Source: JBGQBN01 sp041494805 (GTDB lineage Bacteria > Acidobacteriota > Terriglobia > Terriglobales > Acidobacteriaceae). Taken from it: DNA of 46,231 nt. The translations under genes were made by a program, and so were the position numbers. Positions 1 to 8,822 of this stretch are shown here, piece after piece. The DNA is taken from contig JBGQBN010000034.1 of the NCBI GenBank assembly GCA_041494805.1, positions 1 to 46,231 of the forward strand, given 5' to 3'. Position 1 is the stretch's first letter. Each line of letters opens with the position of its first letter. Below the pieces are notes generated by a model. That model was not told where the DNA came from and made no database searches. It saw only the letters and a program-made list of their open reading frames with translations.

Positions 1-1370
1 AGAAAGGAGACGGCGATCACTAACAAGGCGAAAAAGCTGGGTCCGCCTACCTCCTTGATAGCCGACAGCAGCACGAGCGAGCGACTGCCGGGTTGGCCTT
101 CCGCTTCCCAGTGCTCGAGTTTCTTGTGAATCTGCTCCACAATGACCACGGTGGCGTCCACCATGGCCCCAATCGCCACCGCAATGCCGCCCAGGGACAT
201 GATGTTTGCCGTCATGCCCGAAAGCTGTATGGGGATAAACGCCAGAATTACAGTGAGTGGAATGGCAGTGATCGGAATGATGGCGCTCGGGAAGTGCCAT
301 AAGAAAATGAGAATTACCAGGCTGACGATAATCAGTTCTTCAATCAGTGTTTCCTTCAGGTTCTCGACTGAGCGATCGATCAGGTCTGATCGGTCATAGG
401 TCGTGACGATCTTCAGGCCCTTCGGCAGCGTGGGTTCGATGTCTTTGATTCTCTGCTTAACCCGCTCGATGACCTTCTGTGCGTTCTCCCCGAAGCGCAT
501 GATTACGACCCCGCCAACTGCTTCTCCCTGGCCGTTCAGTTCGCCTACGCCACGGCGGATGTCAGGCCCGTAGGTCACCGTGGCAAGGTCCCTCACCAGC
601 ACCGGCGTGCCAGTTTGTGGGTTCGACATCACGACGATCTTGCCGATATCGTCAAGCGACTTAATGTATCCGCGCCCGCGAACCATGTACTCACGGCCAG
701 ACATCTCGACCAGCCGCGCGCCGACATCGTTGTTGCTCTTCTGAATGGAGTCGACGACCATCTTGATCGGGATCTTGTAGCCGAGCAGCTTGTTGGGGTC
801 GATGTTGACCTGGTACTGCCGAACAAAACCACCGAGCGGAGCAACTTCCGCAACGCCGGGCACGGACTGCAAGGCGTAGCGCAGATACCAGTCCTGAAAG
901 CTGCGCGTCTTCTCAATGCTGTATTGCCCGCTCGTATCGACCAGAGCGTACTGATATACCCAGCCGACGGCGGTCGCATCCTTCGCTAACTCAACGCTGA
1001 CGCCTTTTGGCAGACGCGGCGTAACGGAGTTCAAGTATTCCAGCGTTCGCGAGCGAGCCCAGTAGATATCCGTGCCTTCCTCAAAGATGATGTAAACGTA
1101 TGAGTACCCGAAGTCCGAAAAGCCGCGGATGTCCTTCACCTTGGGCATGCCCAACAGCGCCGAGGTAATCGGATACGTGACCTGATCTTCCATGATGTCG
1201 GGGCTGCGGTCCCACTTCGAGTAGACGATCACCTGCGTATCGGACAGGTCTGGTATCGCATCCAGCTTCGTGTTCTTCAGCGAATGCCAGCCAAGCACCA
1301 CGGCCACACCGATGAAGAGGAACACGAGGAATTTGTTCTTTGCGCAGATCTCGATAATTCGATTAATCAT
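1..1370 (-). CDS. cusA: CusA/CzcA-family heavy-metal RND efflux pump, partial
   Basis: Inner-membrane proton-driven pump of a tripartite Cus/Czc heavy-metal efflux system. Only the first ~456 residues are present; the C-terminal part lies beyond the left edge. The protein begins MINRIIEICAKNKFLVFLFI, a typical first transmembrane helix, followed by the family signature LDAIPDLSDTQVIVYSKW. The porter domain follows, then TM2-TM4 with GGIAIAVGAMVDATVVIVE. The Asp of this motif falls at residue 405, the position of the proton-relay Asp405 of E. coli CusA. The methionine cluster that would separate Cu/Ag from Zn/Co/Cd specificity (near residues 573-672 in CusA) is outside the window. The start is the ATG at 1370, 2 bp after the stop of the preceding gene, so this is the last visible gene of a 3178-to-1 operon. 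Copper/silver specificity is inferred, not shown. Confidence 0.95.
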   Translation of the reverse strand, partial: MINRIIEICAKNKFLVFLFIGVAVVLGWHSLKNTKLDAIPDLSDTQVIVYSKWDRSPDIMEDQVTYPITSALLGMPKVKDIRGFSDFGYSYVYIIFEEGTDIYWARSRTLEYLNSVTPRLPKGVSVELAKDATAVGWVYQYALVDTSGQYSIEKTRSFQDWYLRYALQSVPGVAEVAPLGGFVRQYQVNIDPNKLLGYKIPIKMVVDSIQKSNNDVGARLVEMSGREYMVRGRGYIKSLDDIGKIVVMSNPQTGTPVLVRDLATVTYGPDIRRGVGELNGQGEAVGGVVIMRFGENAQKVIERVKQRIKDIEPTLPKGLKIVTTYDRSDLIDRSVENLKETLIEELIIVSLVILIFLWHFPSAIIPITAIPLTVILAFIPIQLSGMTANIMSLGGIAVAIGAMVDATVVIVEQIHKKLEHWEAEGQPGSRSLVLLSAIKEVGGPSFFALLVIAVSF

Positions 1371-1372
1371 TG

Positions 1373-1861
1373 CTAGTGGGCCTCCGCCAGCAACTCTGGT
1401 AGGCTCCGCAAGACACCACCGTTTTGGGCCACGAACGCTTCTGCTGCTTTTCGGTCGCTGAACGCGAATGTACCGGGCGAGCAGCGATCGAAGGCCAGCT
1501 GTTCCGCGTGCTTGCTTTCATCCATCTTGGACATGTCGTGTTGGCACGCGATCACGCGGCTATCCTCGACAAACCACGCCCCTTCTGGGCTCACCATCTC
1601 TTCCGTGGGATAGTCGGTCACTGCGATCAGCCGTAGCGGTTTCTTTTCCTGTCGTGCCTCCGTCACCGCACAATGCGCACAGCAGACATCGCGCCGCTGC
1701 CCGCCGACTTCAGCCACGACATGTGCTTTCGGACTAATGTGACGTTGGCAAAATCCGCATTGCGTCTGCGAGCGTCGGTTCATCAGCAAGTAGCCGCCCG
1801 CAAAGAGACCCGCGACTACGATCAAAACGATCGCTGCATAAATCGAAGCTTTCTTTGCCAT
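1373..1861 (-). CDS. Small membrane-anchored NosL-like Cys-rich protein of the efflux operon
   Basis: A 162-residue protein with one N-terminal membrane helix (about residues 7-27) and a periplasmic or extracytoplasmic domain. The domain has a CGFC motif soon after the helix, then DVCCAHC, and a C-terminal part (AVTDYPTEE, a V-x-DSRVIACQHD stretch, AFSDRKAAEAFVAQNGG) that resembles the copper-binding NosL/accessory fold. It lies between the adaptor and pump genes with gaps of 10 and 2 bp and has a good ribosome site (AGGGGAC), so it is co-transcribed with them. A metallochaperone or copper-sensing role is an inference from the Cys pairs and operon position. The NosL relationship is judged by eye from the motif pattern only. 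Confidence 0.7.
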   Translation of the reverse strand: MAKKASIYAAIVLIVVAGLFAGGYLLMNRRSQTQCGFCQRHISPKAHVVAEVGGQRRDVCCAHCAVTEARQEKKPLRLIAVTDYPTEEMVSPEGAWFVEDSRVIACQHDMSKMDESKHAEQLAFDRCSPGTFAFSDRKAAEAFVAQNGGVLRSLPELLAEAH

Positions 1862-1871
1862 AACAGTCCCC

Positions 1872-3173
1872 TTAGTGCTGCATCCCGCTCATGGCGCCTT
1901 TCAGACGGCTTTCCGAATCAATGAGGAAGTTTCCAGAGGTCACGATGGTTTCCCCTGCCTTCAGGCCGGACAGAACAACTACCTTGCCCTCGAGCTTTGC
2001 CCCCATCTGAATCATGCGCGGTTCAAATACGCCACCCTCGTGGACGACAAACACGTACTGCTTGTCACCGGAATCCATCACTGCTTCCTGGGGCACCAAA
2101 ACCTGCTTGCCATAGTTGATCTTCAGCTGCACGTTAGCGAACATCTGGGGTTTCAAGTCGAAACCTGGGTTCGGAAACTCGATGCGTACTTTCACAGTGC
2201 GGGAAACGGGATCGACGGTCGGGTAAATATAGGTAATCTTCCCGGTGTAGGTCTTACCGGCGTAGTAGCTCAACTGCATGTCCGCCGTCTGGCCCACCTT
2301 CACAAACGGCACCTCGTACTCGTACACATCTGCATTCACCCAGATCGTGGATAAATCGCTGATCAAATACAGATCCATATCCGGGGTGACAGCGGTTTGC
2401 GGAAACGCCTTGCGGTCGGTTACGAAGCCACTGGCGGGCGAGTAGAAAGTCAAAGTCTTAGTGACCTCACCGGTCTCGTCGAGCTTTTTGATTTGTTCGT
2501 CGCTGATGTCCCACAGTTTGAGCCGTTCACGGGTGGAACGCAGCAGCGACTGGGAGCCCTGTGATACTTCAGCGAAGTCTGAGGTGCCCAGATTTGTCGC
2601 GCCACGCTTCGCGATCAGGTACTCCTCTTCGGTGGCCACAAGGTCCGGGCTGTACAGGGTGAACAGGGGCCGGCCTTTCTTGACGAGTTGCCCGATGTAA
2701 TCAACGTAGACCTTGTCGATAAACCCGTTGACCTTTACGTGCACATGTGCAAGTTTGGTCTCATCGCTCGTAAGCTGGCCGGTTGTGCGCACGGACCGCA
2801 CCAGAGATTGTCGTTCCACAGTTTCAGTCCTTACGCCGATCAGTTGCTGCTTGTCGGGCGCGATTTTGACGGTGCCGGCGGGCATCTTTGCCGCCGCTGC
2901 GCTTGTCGTACTGCCACTCTGAGAAGTGTTGTCCTCTGCATATTGCGGCACCAGGTCCATTCCGTCCGGCGCTTTTCCGGGCTTGTCATAATGGCGCTGA
3001 GGGTTCATCGCGTCATACCAATAGAGAACCTTGCGCTCGGTTCCCGCAGGGGTCGTCTGCGAGGCGGACTGCTGGTGTTGGAAGATGGCTGAAACTCTCC
3101 CGCTGAATGTGACTCCGGCCGCCAACGCGATTGCGGCCACAAGTGCCAAAACTTTTATAGGTTTGCGAAGCAT
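1872..3173 (-). CDS. cusB: CusB-like periplasmic adaptor (membrane fusion protein)
   Basis: Adaptor subunit linking the inner-membrane pump to the outer-membrane channel. The 433-residue protein has an N-terminal signal or anchor (residues 1-25). A heavy-metal-binding domain follows at about 48-80 (YWYDAMNPQRHYDKPGKAPDG), with its typical Met/His-containing pattern. Then come the barrel-sandwich and hairpin segments (HVHVKVNGFIDKVYVDYIGQ; RPLFTLYSPDLVATEEEYL) and the beta-barrel and membrane-proximal domains with VVLSGLKAGETIVTSGNFLI near the end. The start ATG is preceded by GGAGGAGAA, which overlaps the end of the upstream TolC-like gene (4 bp gap), indicating translational linkage. The metal-binding domain supports metal rather than drug export. 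Exact metal is unknown. Confidence 0.93.
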   Translation of the reverse strand: MLRKPIKVLALVAAIALAAGVTFSGRVSAIFQHQQSASQTTPAGTERKVLYWYDAMNPQRHYDKPGKAPDGMDLVPQYAEDNTSQSGSTTSAAAAKMPAGTVKIAPDKQQLIGVRTETVERQSLVRSVRTTGQLTSDETKLAHVHVKVNGFIDKVYVDYIGQLVKKGRPLFTLYSPDLVATEEEYLIAKRGATNLGTSDFAEVSQGSQSLLRSTRERLKLWDISDEQIKKLDETGEVTKTLTFYSPASGFVTDRKAFPQTAVTPDMDLYLISDLSTIWVNADVYEYEVPFVKVGQTADMQLSYYAGKTYTGKITYIYPTVDPVSRTVKVRIEFPNPGFDLKPQMFANVQLKINYGKQVLVPQEAVMDSGDKQYVFVVHEGGVFEPRMIQMGAKLEGKVVVLSGLKAGETIVTSGNFLIDSESRLKGAMSGMQH

Positions 3174-3177
3174 TGGC

Positions 3178-4533
3178 TTATTCTCCTCCCGCCGGGTGCT
3201 GGTGGCCGGGCTGCGCGACCGTCGAAGTCAAGTCCACGCCCACCATGCTTTCCATGCGCGCTAGCGCAGATTGGTAATTCGCGAGCTCGCGGTAATAATC
3301 GATTTCATAATTCAAGACTGTTGAAAAGTTTCCCAGGACGCTGAGGAAATCCACTGTGCCGACCTGGTAGGCGGACATCGAGGACTCCAGTGCCAACGAT
3401 GACTGCGGCACCACGCCTTGAGAGAACAAGCGCAGAAGTTCATCCGACGCCTTGGCCGCCAGGTATTGCTGCTTCAGCTCGAAATTCAGCTCGTTCTGCC
3501 GGTTGTCGCGGCTACCCTCGGCAGCAAGTCTTTCTTCTGTGGCCTGCCGGACTTCCTGCCGCTGTTTGCTCTTGTAGAAGACAGGAATGTTTACAGTGAA
3601 TGTCATCCCGTGCATGTCGGGCATCAGGGGACGCTGCTGGTACATGTATCCGACGCTCAGGTCCGGGTAATAGTCTTTCTGCGCAAGGTTCGCTGCGAGT
3701 TGGTTGCGCTCAATCATCTGTTGCTCGCGCTGAAGGCCGGGATCATTCTGCCGCGCCAGTCTGTACAGGTCGTCAAGCGAGTAATTTAGAGCGGACTCTT
3801 GAATATTCTCGGCGGGTGGAAGAGTCCCATCAGGATTGCGCGCCAAGAGCGTGTTCAAGCGAACTTGAGCTGTCATACGCTGCTGCTGCAGCACGGTGAG
3901 CCGTTGCAGCAGCAACGAAATCTCGACTTGCGACCTGAGAACATCCTGCTGAATGCCTTTACCCACCCGATAACGGGCTTCCGCGATCTGGGACAGCTTG
4001 GTTAACAGATCTTTGTCTTTCAGAGTCGTTTGGATTGCCTTGTCGTAGAACCAGTACTCGTAGTAGGTGGCCTTGATTCCCGCCGTCACTCTGCGGCGAA
4101 CCGCCTCATAGTCCGCCAGCGCAGCATCGGCCTCCTTCGAAGCAATCTCGCCGCGTAGCTTCAGCTTGCCGGGGTAGAGCAGTTGCTGGCTGGCAGTAAC
4201 GGCGCGGTAGCTGGAGGGGTCACCCGACTGAACGCTGAAGGGCCTGATGTTGCCCGCCCAGCCAATTCCAACCGTGGGATCAGGCAGCGCTTTAGCTTGC
4301 GGTATGCGTCGTCGTTGCGCTTCCACTGTGTGCAAAGCGCTCTGGACCGCCGGATTCTTCTGCAGCGCTTCGCGAACCAAGTCTTCAAGGCCGACAGGTG
4401 ACTGTCCTGCAGTTTGTGTCGTGGTGCCGGTCGCAGGTGCCTGGACCGTTACCGGGACCTGAACCTGTTGTGCGGCGCCGAGGCCCGGCCATAAACAACC
4501 GAACGTAATCAGAGCGAGTACTTTCCTGATCAT
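3178..4533 (-). CDS. TolC-family outer-membrane efflux channel (CusC/CzcC-like)
   Basis: Outer-membrane channel of the tripartite pump. I place the start at the ATG at 4533 (MIRKVLALITFGCLWPGLGAAQQ), which gives a clean signal peptide. The reading frame is open for 10 more codons upstream, but a purine-rich GAGAGAGAG ribosome-binding tract lies just before 4533. The ~451-residue protein has two outer-membrane-factor repeats: LEDLVREALQKNPAVQSALH starts the first helical hairpin, and GWAGNIRPFS, SVGYMYQQRPLMPDMHGMTF and TVNIPVFYKSK give the beta strands. It is the first gene of the operon that continues with the adaptor, the NosL-like protein and the pump. No regulator (CusRS or CueR) is visible next to it. 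Confidence 0.9.
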   Translation of the reverse strand: MIRKVLALITFGCLWPGLGAAQQVQVPVTVQAPATGTTTQTAGQSPVGLEDLVREALQKNPAVQSALHTVEAQRRRIPQAKALPDPTVGIGWAGNIRPFSVQSGDPSSYRAVTASQQLLYPGKLKLRGEIASKEADAALADYEAVRRRVTAGIKATYYEYWFYDKAIQTTLKDKDLLTKLSQIAEARYRVGKGIQQDVLRSQVEISLLLQRLTVLQQQRMTAQVRLNTLLARNPDGTLPPAENIQESALNYSLDDLYRLARQNDPGLQREQQMIERNQLAANLAQKDYYPDLSVGYMYQQRPLMPDMHGMTFTVNIPVFYKSKQRQEVRQATEERLAAEGSRDNRQNELNFELKQQYLAAKASDELLRLFSQGVVPQSSLALESSMSAYQVGTVDFLSVLGNFSTVLNYEIDYYRELANYQSALARMESMVGVDLTSTVAQPGHQHPAGGE

Positions 4534-4722
4534 AAGAATGCTCTCTCTCTCTTGCTCAATCAACCCTAAAAATGCATGGTCAGTGGTGGAAAAGCAGGCT
4601 GGACAAAACTCGATCGAAAGAAGCCTCCGTAAACGGGAGCTCGAAGGACATCCCTTGCTCGAACTGCAACTCTAAACCTGCCTGCACACACCAATGCCTA
4701 GAAAAATGAGAAGAGAAAGTTT

Positions 4723-5100
4723 CTAGATCCTCAGGACAGAGGACGAACAGGATGGCGGTGGACCCGGCGGCGACTCAAAGAAGGCGAGAGACCGCAACAG
4801 CACGGCAAGAGCATCGGGCAAAGAAACCTGGATGATGGCCGGGACTGCAGCGATTGCGTGCTTCAGAGGCAAGCTAGCCTGCCCGTGCACCACAAGCGTT
4901 TCCGACTGGGAAGGAACTCGGCAGCAGGCGTGACTGGCCGGCATCGCGGATTGTCCGCAATGGTCAGCCATGTGATGGCAGCACCCCCGCTCGGCTTCAG
5001 TCTGCGCGAAACCGGTCAACAAACACGCCATCGCCGGCGTCGCTGCCCATAGTAGGACAGTGCCCAGCACAACTGCTGTTCGTACGCGGTTCACTCTCAC
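4723..5100 (-). CDS. Small exported Cys/His-rich protein upstream of the efflux operon
   Basis: A protein of about 125 residues, not recognised as a named family. It begins with a hydrophobic signal (VRTAVVLGTVLLWAATPAMA). It then carries a Cys/His-rich stretch (CLLTGFAQ, GCCHHMADHCGQ, SHACC) and ends in a Pro-rich tail, ESPPGPPPSCSSSVLRI. I chose the GTG at 5100 because AAGGG precedes it by 9 nt; the frame is also open upstream to a TTG at 5133. The Cys/His clusters and the position 160-190 bp upstream of the channel gene suggest periplasmic metal binding, which is an inference. A perfect TGTGA-N6-TCACA palindrome lies about 63 bp upstream. Small Cys-rich secreted proteins beside Cus operons are common, but no family is assigned. 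Confidence 0.7.
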   Translation of the reverse strand: MRVNRVRTAVVLGTVLLWAATPAMACLLTGFAQTEAERGCCHHMADHCGQSAMPASHACCRVPSQSETLVVHGQASLPLKHAIAAVPAIIQVSLPDALAVLLRSLAFFESPPGPPPSCSSSVLRI

Positions 5101-5162
5101 GAGTTTACGCCCTTGTCCATTGCCCAACAACAAACAGGTTACCGATTGGTGTAACAGTGCGC

Positions 5163-5178
5163 TGTGACTACCGTCACA
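5163..5178. promoter_or_regulatory. CRP/FNR-type palindrome TGTGA-N6-TCACA
   Basis: The sequence TGTGACTACCGTCACA is a perfect match to the half-sites of the CRP consensus. It lies just upstream of the Cys/His-rich protein gene (minus strand) and in the only gap between that gene and the DUF5916 gene. Binding by a CRP/FNR-family protein is inferred; no such regulator is encoded in the window. Confidence 0.45.
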
Positions 5179-5243
5179 GGAAGCTGTGGGCTAGGTCACC
5201 TGAGAAAACTTGGCTGCTGGAGGCCCAGGCGGATACTGCGCCT

Positions 5244-7484
5244 CTAGAAACGGAACGTCCAGCGCAGCTTGACCGCGATCACATCGCTTTGAGGAATGAG
5301 ACTCACGTCTGGCCCAGTGACCGGGCGTTGCCATCCGCGATTCCAGACAATGAACAAGTCATTGCCCGGCCTGATGGTCCAGCGCAGCCGCGTGTTCGTG
5401 CCGACATTTTGGGATTCGGTGTCGTACTGGACGAAGCTGGTCAACACTAGGTTGGGAGTCCACGCATAGGCGCCTTGCAGCTGCCACAGACGTTGCACAA
5501 AGTTGCCTTCCGGAAGTCGTCCGAAATCATTCTCCGCGTCCGCTTCGAGCTGCACTCGGCCCTTTGGGGATGTCCACTTTATGTAGTTTTCCCACTGCGT
5601 AAGGTGACCGTCGAAAAAGCCGCCGAACCAGGTGGTGGTGCCAAACTGCAATGGCCGGTGACTGCTGGTTTGCGCTTCCAAGCGGTACCTCGTGAATTGG
5701 TAAGAACCGGGAGGGATGACTACTCCGGGAACGATTTCGAAGGGAGCCAGCAAGATCTCGCCATGTGGGTTCCAATTGAACTCAAAACGGTCACCGGATT
5801 CGAACCGCACATTGATCGGCGCCATGAAATATTCCCAGGATTCGAGCACGCCTTGCGGGTTGGTGTAGCGGACGTACTCGTTTTCGAAGAACTCCTGGCG
5901 AATCCAACGGAACGGACCCGTCTTGGAGGGCCGAGGTTGGTATGCGCAAAAAGCAGATGTACGCCGTGTGCCATTGCGGGGAAGAAATCCAAGTAAGGGT
6001 TCCAGCGCGTCACCGTACTGGTTCACGCTGGTGGCGCAATCCAATAGATCGTTGGGATAATCCGCATTGAAGCCCCAGCCGACCTTGCTGCCCGGCCCAA
6101 CATCGCCTTGGGTGGTTGCCGTCCACGCGCCGAGCTGCAGATTCTTGTTGCCGCGAAACTTCGACGTGCGCCACACGGCGTCGATCCCTGCCAGCGTGTT
6201 CTCCCGGAGCCCTTCGGGGTCGCCGTGAGTGAAGATCGTTCCGATGCGAAGGTTTTCGTCGAAGTCGTAAGAAATACGAGCAGCGAGCAGATTGGTGCCG
6301 GGGACCGTGGCAGAGGGTAGAGCAAGGTCCTGTACGACTTGGCGGGGCACGGCTGTATCGCGGGTTTGAACATCCAGAACAGCCAGATTCCATTTCCCGA
6401 TGCGCCCGTTCAGTTTGATGCCAGCATCGAGGGGAATTTGAGCGCCGTCGAGCAGCCCCACATTTCGGCTGAAGAATGGGATGAACTGCTCTGCAAGATT
6501 CAAGCCGAAACCGTACTGGTTCGCTCCTTCCAGAAAAAAGGAGCGTTTCTCTGGGAAGAACAGCGGGAAGCGAGTCAGATTAATTTGTCGTGTATCGACT
6601 TCGGTCTCGGCAAAGTCGGTGTTCGCGGTGAACACGGTAACCAGTTGCGGAGTGATCTTCCACGTCACTTCGCCGCCCACAGCTCCCTGCCATGCTCGTG
6701 GACTCACTCCGTAGAAACGCTTGGTTCTTCCGGCCGCGTAGGGAGTGAGCTCTATGCCTCTACCCTGCTGTAACTCCCCAAGTCCAGTCAGCCGGCCGGC
6801 ACGGCTCAGATCGTATAGAAATGAATCCAGCGTTGGCGATGACCAGCGCAGCCATAGCCGCTGGCGTGGAATAAATCGCTCCAGATTCAATCCCCAATTG
6901 TTCAGGCCGGGGGTGAAGCTCAGTGTGCGCGAGGGGATGACAATCTCTGCCGACCAACCGTCCTGCGTTCTCGCGGTACGCGCATCCCAAATACCGTCCC
7001 AATCGAGCGAGGCGCTGTCGGGGGTAGAAATCAAGCCGTCGACGCGGGCTCCCGCCGCGTTGATCTGGAAGAAGTAACCCGTACGCCGGTCCCCGTAAGT
7101 GTCCAGCACGATGCTGACCGTGTCATCACCTCCCATGTTACCGTCACGGCCCATGGTGTGGATGGCGATGCGGCGCGGATCCGGATCTTTACACGTAAAG
7201 CCAAAATAGATCTGGTCGCTTGTCACGATGACTTGGACTTCGGTCTCATAGAGTGTCGGCTGTCCGGGTTTCGGTGCCTGTTGTACGAGCTTCATCACCG
7301 GTACATCCCGCCACACCGGTTCGTCCAGCCGACCGTCGAGGGTTATAGACACAGAAGTGCGTACTGTAGCCAGAGCGATGGGTCCGTCGGTTGCACTCGC
7401 GCCAGCAAGGGCAGTGACAACAAGAAGGGCGCACCCGAGCCAGAGCCGTGGTTTCGTCCTGTTTTGTGCGGAAGCTCTAGTCAA
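5244..7484 (-). CDS. DUF5916 outer-membrane protein with N-terminal CBM9-like domain
   Basis: A large exported protein of 746 residues. A signal peptide (LWLGCALLVVTALAGASA) is followed by a carbohydrate-binding family 9-like domain at about 35-220 (ITLDGRLDEPVWRDVP, then VSIVLDTYGDRRTGYFFQIN and GWSAEIVIPSRTL). A long DUF5916 region follows, containing FTANTDFAETEVDTRQINLT and FPLFFPEKRSFFLEGANQY, a hallmark of this family. The final segment is beta-rich and ends in LRWTFRF, with a terminal Phe as in outer-membrane barrels. The start is a TTG at 7484 with AAGG about 6 nt upstream. Function is unknown; substrate binding or transport at the outer membrane is the usual inference. Confidence 0.88.
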   Translation of the reverse strand: MTRASAQNRTKPRLWLGCALLVVTALAGASATDGPIALATVRTSVSITLDGRLDEPVWRDVPVMKLVQQAPKPGQPTLYETEVQVIVTSDQIYFGFTCKDPDPRRIAIHTMGRDGNMGGDDTVSIVLDTYGDRRTGYFFQINAAGARVDGLISTPDSASLDWDGIWDARTARTQDGWSAEIVIPSRTLSFTPGLNNWGLNLERFIPRQRLWLRWSSPTLDSFLYDLSRAGRLTGLGELQQGRGIELTPYAAGRTKRFYGVSPRAWQGAVGGEVTWKITPQLVTVFTANTDFAETEVDTRQINLTRFPLFFPEKRSFFLEGANQYGFGLNLAEQFIPFFSRNVGLLDGAQIPLDAGIKLNGRIGKWNLAVLDVQTRDTAVPRQVVQDLALPSATVPGTNLLAARISYDFDENLRIGTIFTHGDPEGLRENTLAGIDAVWRTSKFRGNKNLQLGAWTATTQGDVGPGSKVGWGFNADYPNDLLDCATSVNQYGDALEPLLGFLPRNGTRRTSAFCAYQPRPSKTGPFRWIRQEFFENEYVRYTNPQGVLESWEYFMAPINVRFESGDRFEFNWNPHGEILLAPFEIVPGVVIPPGSYQFTRYRLEAQTSSHRPLQFGTTTWFGGFFDGHLTQWENYIKWTSPKGRVQLEADAENDFGRLPEGNFVQRLWQLQGAYAWTPNLVLTSFVQYDTESQNVGTNTRLRWTIRPGNDLFIVWNRGWQRPVTGPDVSLIPQSDVIAVKLRWTFRF

Positions 7485-7601
7485 TGCGCCTTCATCCCCA
7501 CTGAGACGTGTACGTCATTGAACATGCTCAACCCTACTTCTCCTGCATACTGCTGTACCCCCGGTGTAACCTTCCGTCATGCGCATTACGGTTGCCATGA
7601 A

Positions 7602-8822
7602 TTACTGCTCTTCAGGCGGTCGGAGCTTCCGAAAAGCGCGAAAGAGAAGCAGATCGTAGCCGATCTTGGTCCCGCCTCCGATCATCAGAGGAGCCGAGAA
7701 GGCGACATTCTGCATGAAAAAGCCAGCCACCGACGATCCGAGAGCCCAGAAGACATTGCGTGCGAGATTCGTGATTCCACTGGCGAAGGTTCTCTCGCTC
7801 GGTCTCACCAGCGCTGCCACGTAGGACTGGCGAGTGGGCACGTCCATCTCAACTAAAGCTTCCCGGCAAAGGAAGAGCAGCACTGCCCATTTGAACGAAG
7901 GGGCAAAAGGTACGGCCATGAGGAACAGACTTGACGGAAGATGGGTGAACACCATTGTGTTCACCAGCCCGATCCGACGAGCCAACCAAGCTGCTCCGAG
8001 GTGCGAACAGGCATTCAATACGTGCACTGCAAAAAAGACGAGAGCAAGGTCGTGCTCTGCGACTCCGAAGCGGCGGAAAAACCAGTATGCGACCAGGGCA
8101 TCGGTCAAGAAGCCGCCCCCAAAAGCGTCCAGCGAAAACAGGGCGGTGAGCCTGGTGACAACTTTCCTGGTCTCGGGCGCGATATCGACACTCATCTTCC
8201 CAAATGTCGGTGGGTTAGTAATTTCAACCGCGGGCGACAAGAGCAAGTAAGCGGCTGCGACCATCAGACACAGTGCGGAATAGCCGATAAACACAACTCT
8301 ATACGAACTGAGTACGGAGAAGTCGAGGCGATGTTGCAGCAAAATCGGGAGGCCTGCGCCTAACGCCCCGAGCGCTCCCCCTCCATCAAGCAGGACGTTA
8401 TACCAAGCTAGATTCCAGGTTCTCCTCGCATCTGGAGCCAGTCCCGGAACTACCGCCTGCTCAAGAGCAAATGAAGGGGAACGATCCGTACCCGTGCCAT
8501 TCAGCATCCCGATGAACGCCATTATCAAGAGTACGGGCAGGGTGGGGGACAGTGCCAAAGCCGCACCGCCAATAGCACTTTGAAGGGATAGAACAATGAG
8601 TGAGTGCCTGCGGCCCAGACGATCTGACGCGAAGCTCACGACAGCAGTTGCCAAAGCCGCCCCGGCCAGTCCGGCGCCGATAACCAGTCCGATTGTGAAT
8701 GAAGACAACCCGACGCGAAAAAGGTAGATCCCCAAGACCACGCCTGTGAAACCCACCCCGAGCGAACGCAGGAAACCTGCGGCGTTGATCAAGGCCAAAT
8801 CTCGATGGGGATGCGAATTCAC
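7602..8822 (-). CDS. MFS transporter coupled to a ChrB-domain gene
   Basis: A polytopic inner-membrane protein of 406 residues with about 12 hydrophobic helices. MFS motif A is visible between TM2 and TM3 as FASDRLGRRHS, and a second-half counterpart as WLARRIGLVNT. The start is a GTG at 8822 within a GTGA overlap with the stop of the ChrB-domain gene, so the two are translationally coupled. This pairing suggests the transporter exports chromate or a related toxic solute, replacing the usual ChrA permease; this is inference from context. The large soluble helices of ChrA are absent, so it is not a ChrA homologue. The substrate is unproven. Confidence 0.85.
   Translation of the reverse strand: MNSHPHRDLALINAAGFLRSLGVGFTGVVLGIYLFRVGLSSFTIGLVIGAGLAGAALATAVVSFASDRLGRRHSLIVLSLQSAIGGAALALSPTLPVLLIMAFIGMLNGTGTDRSPSFALEQAVVPGLAPDARRTWNLAWYNVLLDGGGALGALGAGLPILLQHRLDFSVLSSYRVVFIGYSALCLMVAAAYLLLSPAVEITNPPTFGKMSVDIAPETRKVVTRLTALFSLDAFGGGFLTDALVAYWFFRRFGVAEHDLALVFFAVHVLNACSHLGAAWLARRIGLVNTMVFTHLPSSLFLMAVPFAPSFKWAVLLFLCREALVEMDVPTRQSYVAALVRPSERTFASGITNLARNVFWALGSSVAGFFMQNVAFSAPLMIGGGTKIGYDLLLFRAFRKLRPPEEQ

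Noticed and set aside
5800..5815. GGATTCGAACC, similar to a tRNA T-loop
   Set aside because: It is inside the DUF5916 coding sequence, with no acceptor or anticodon stem nearby.
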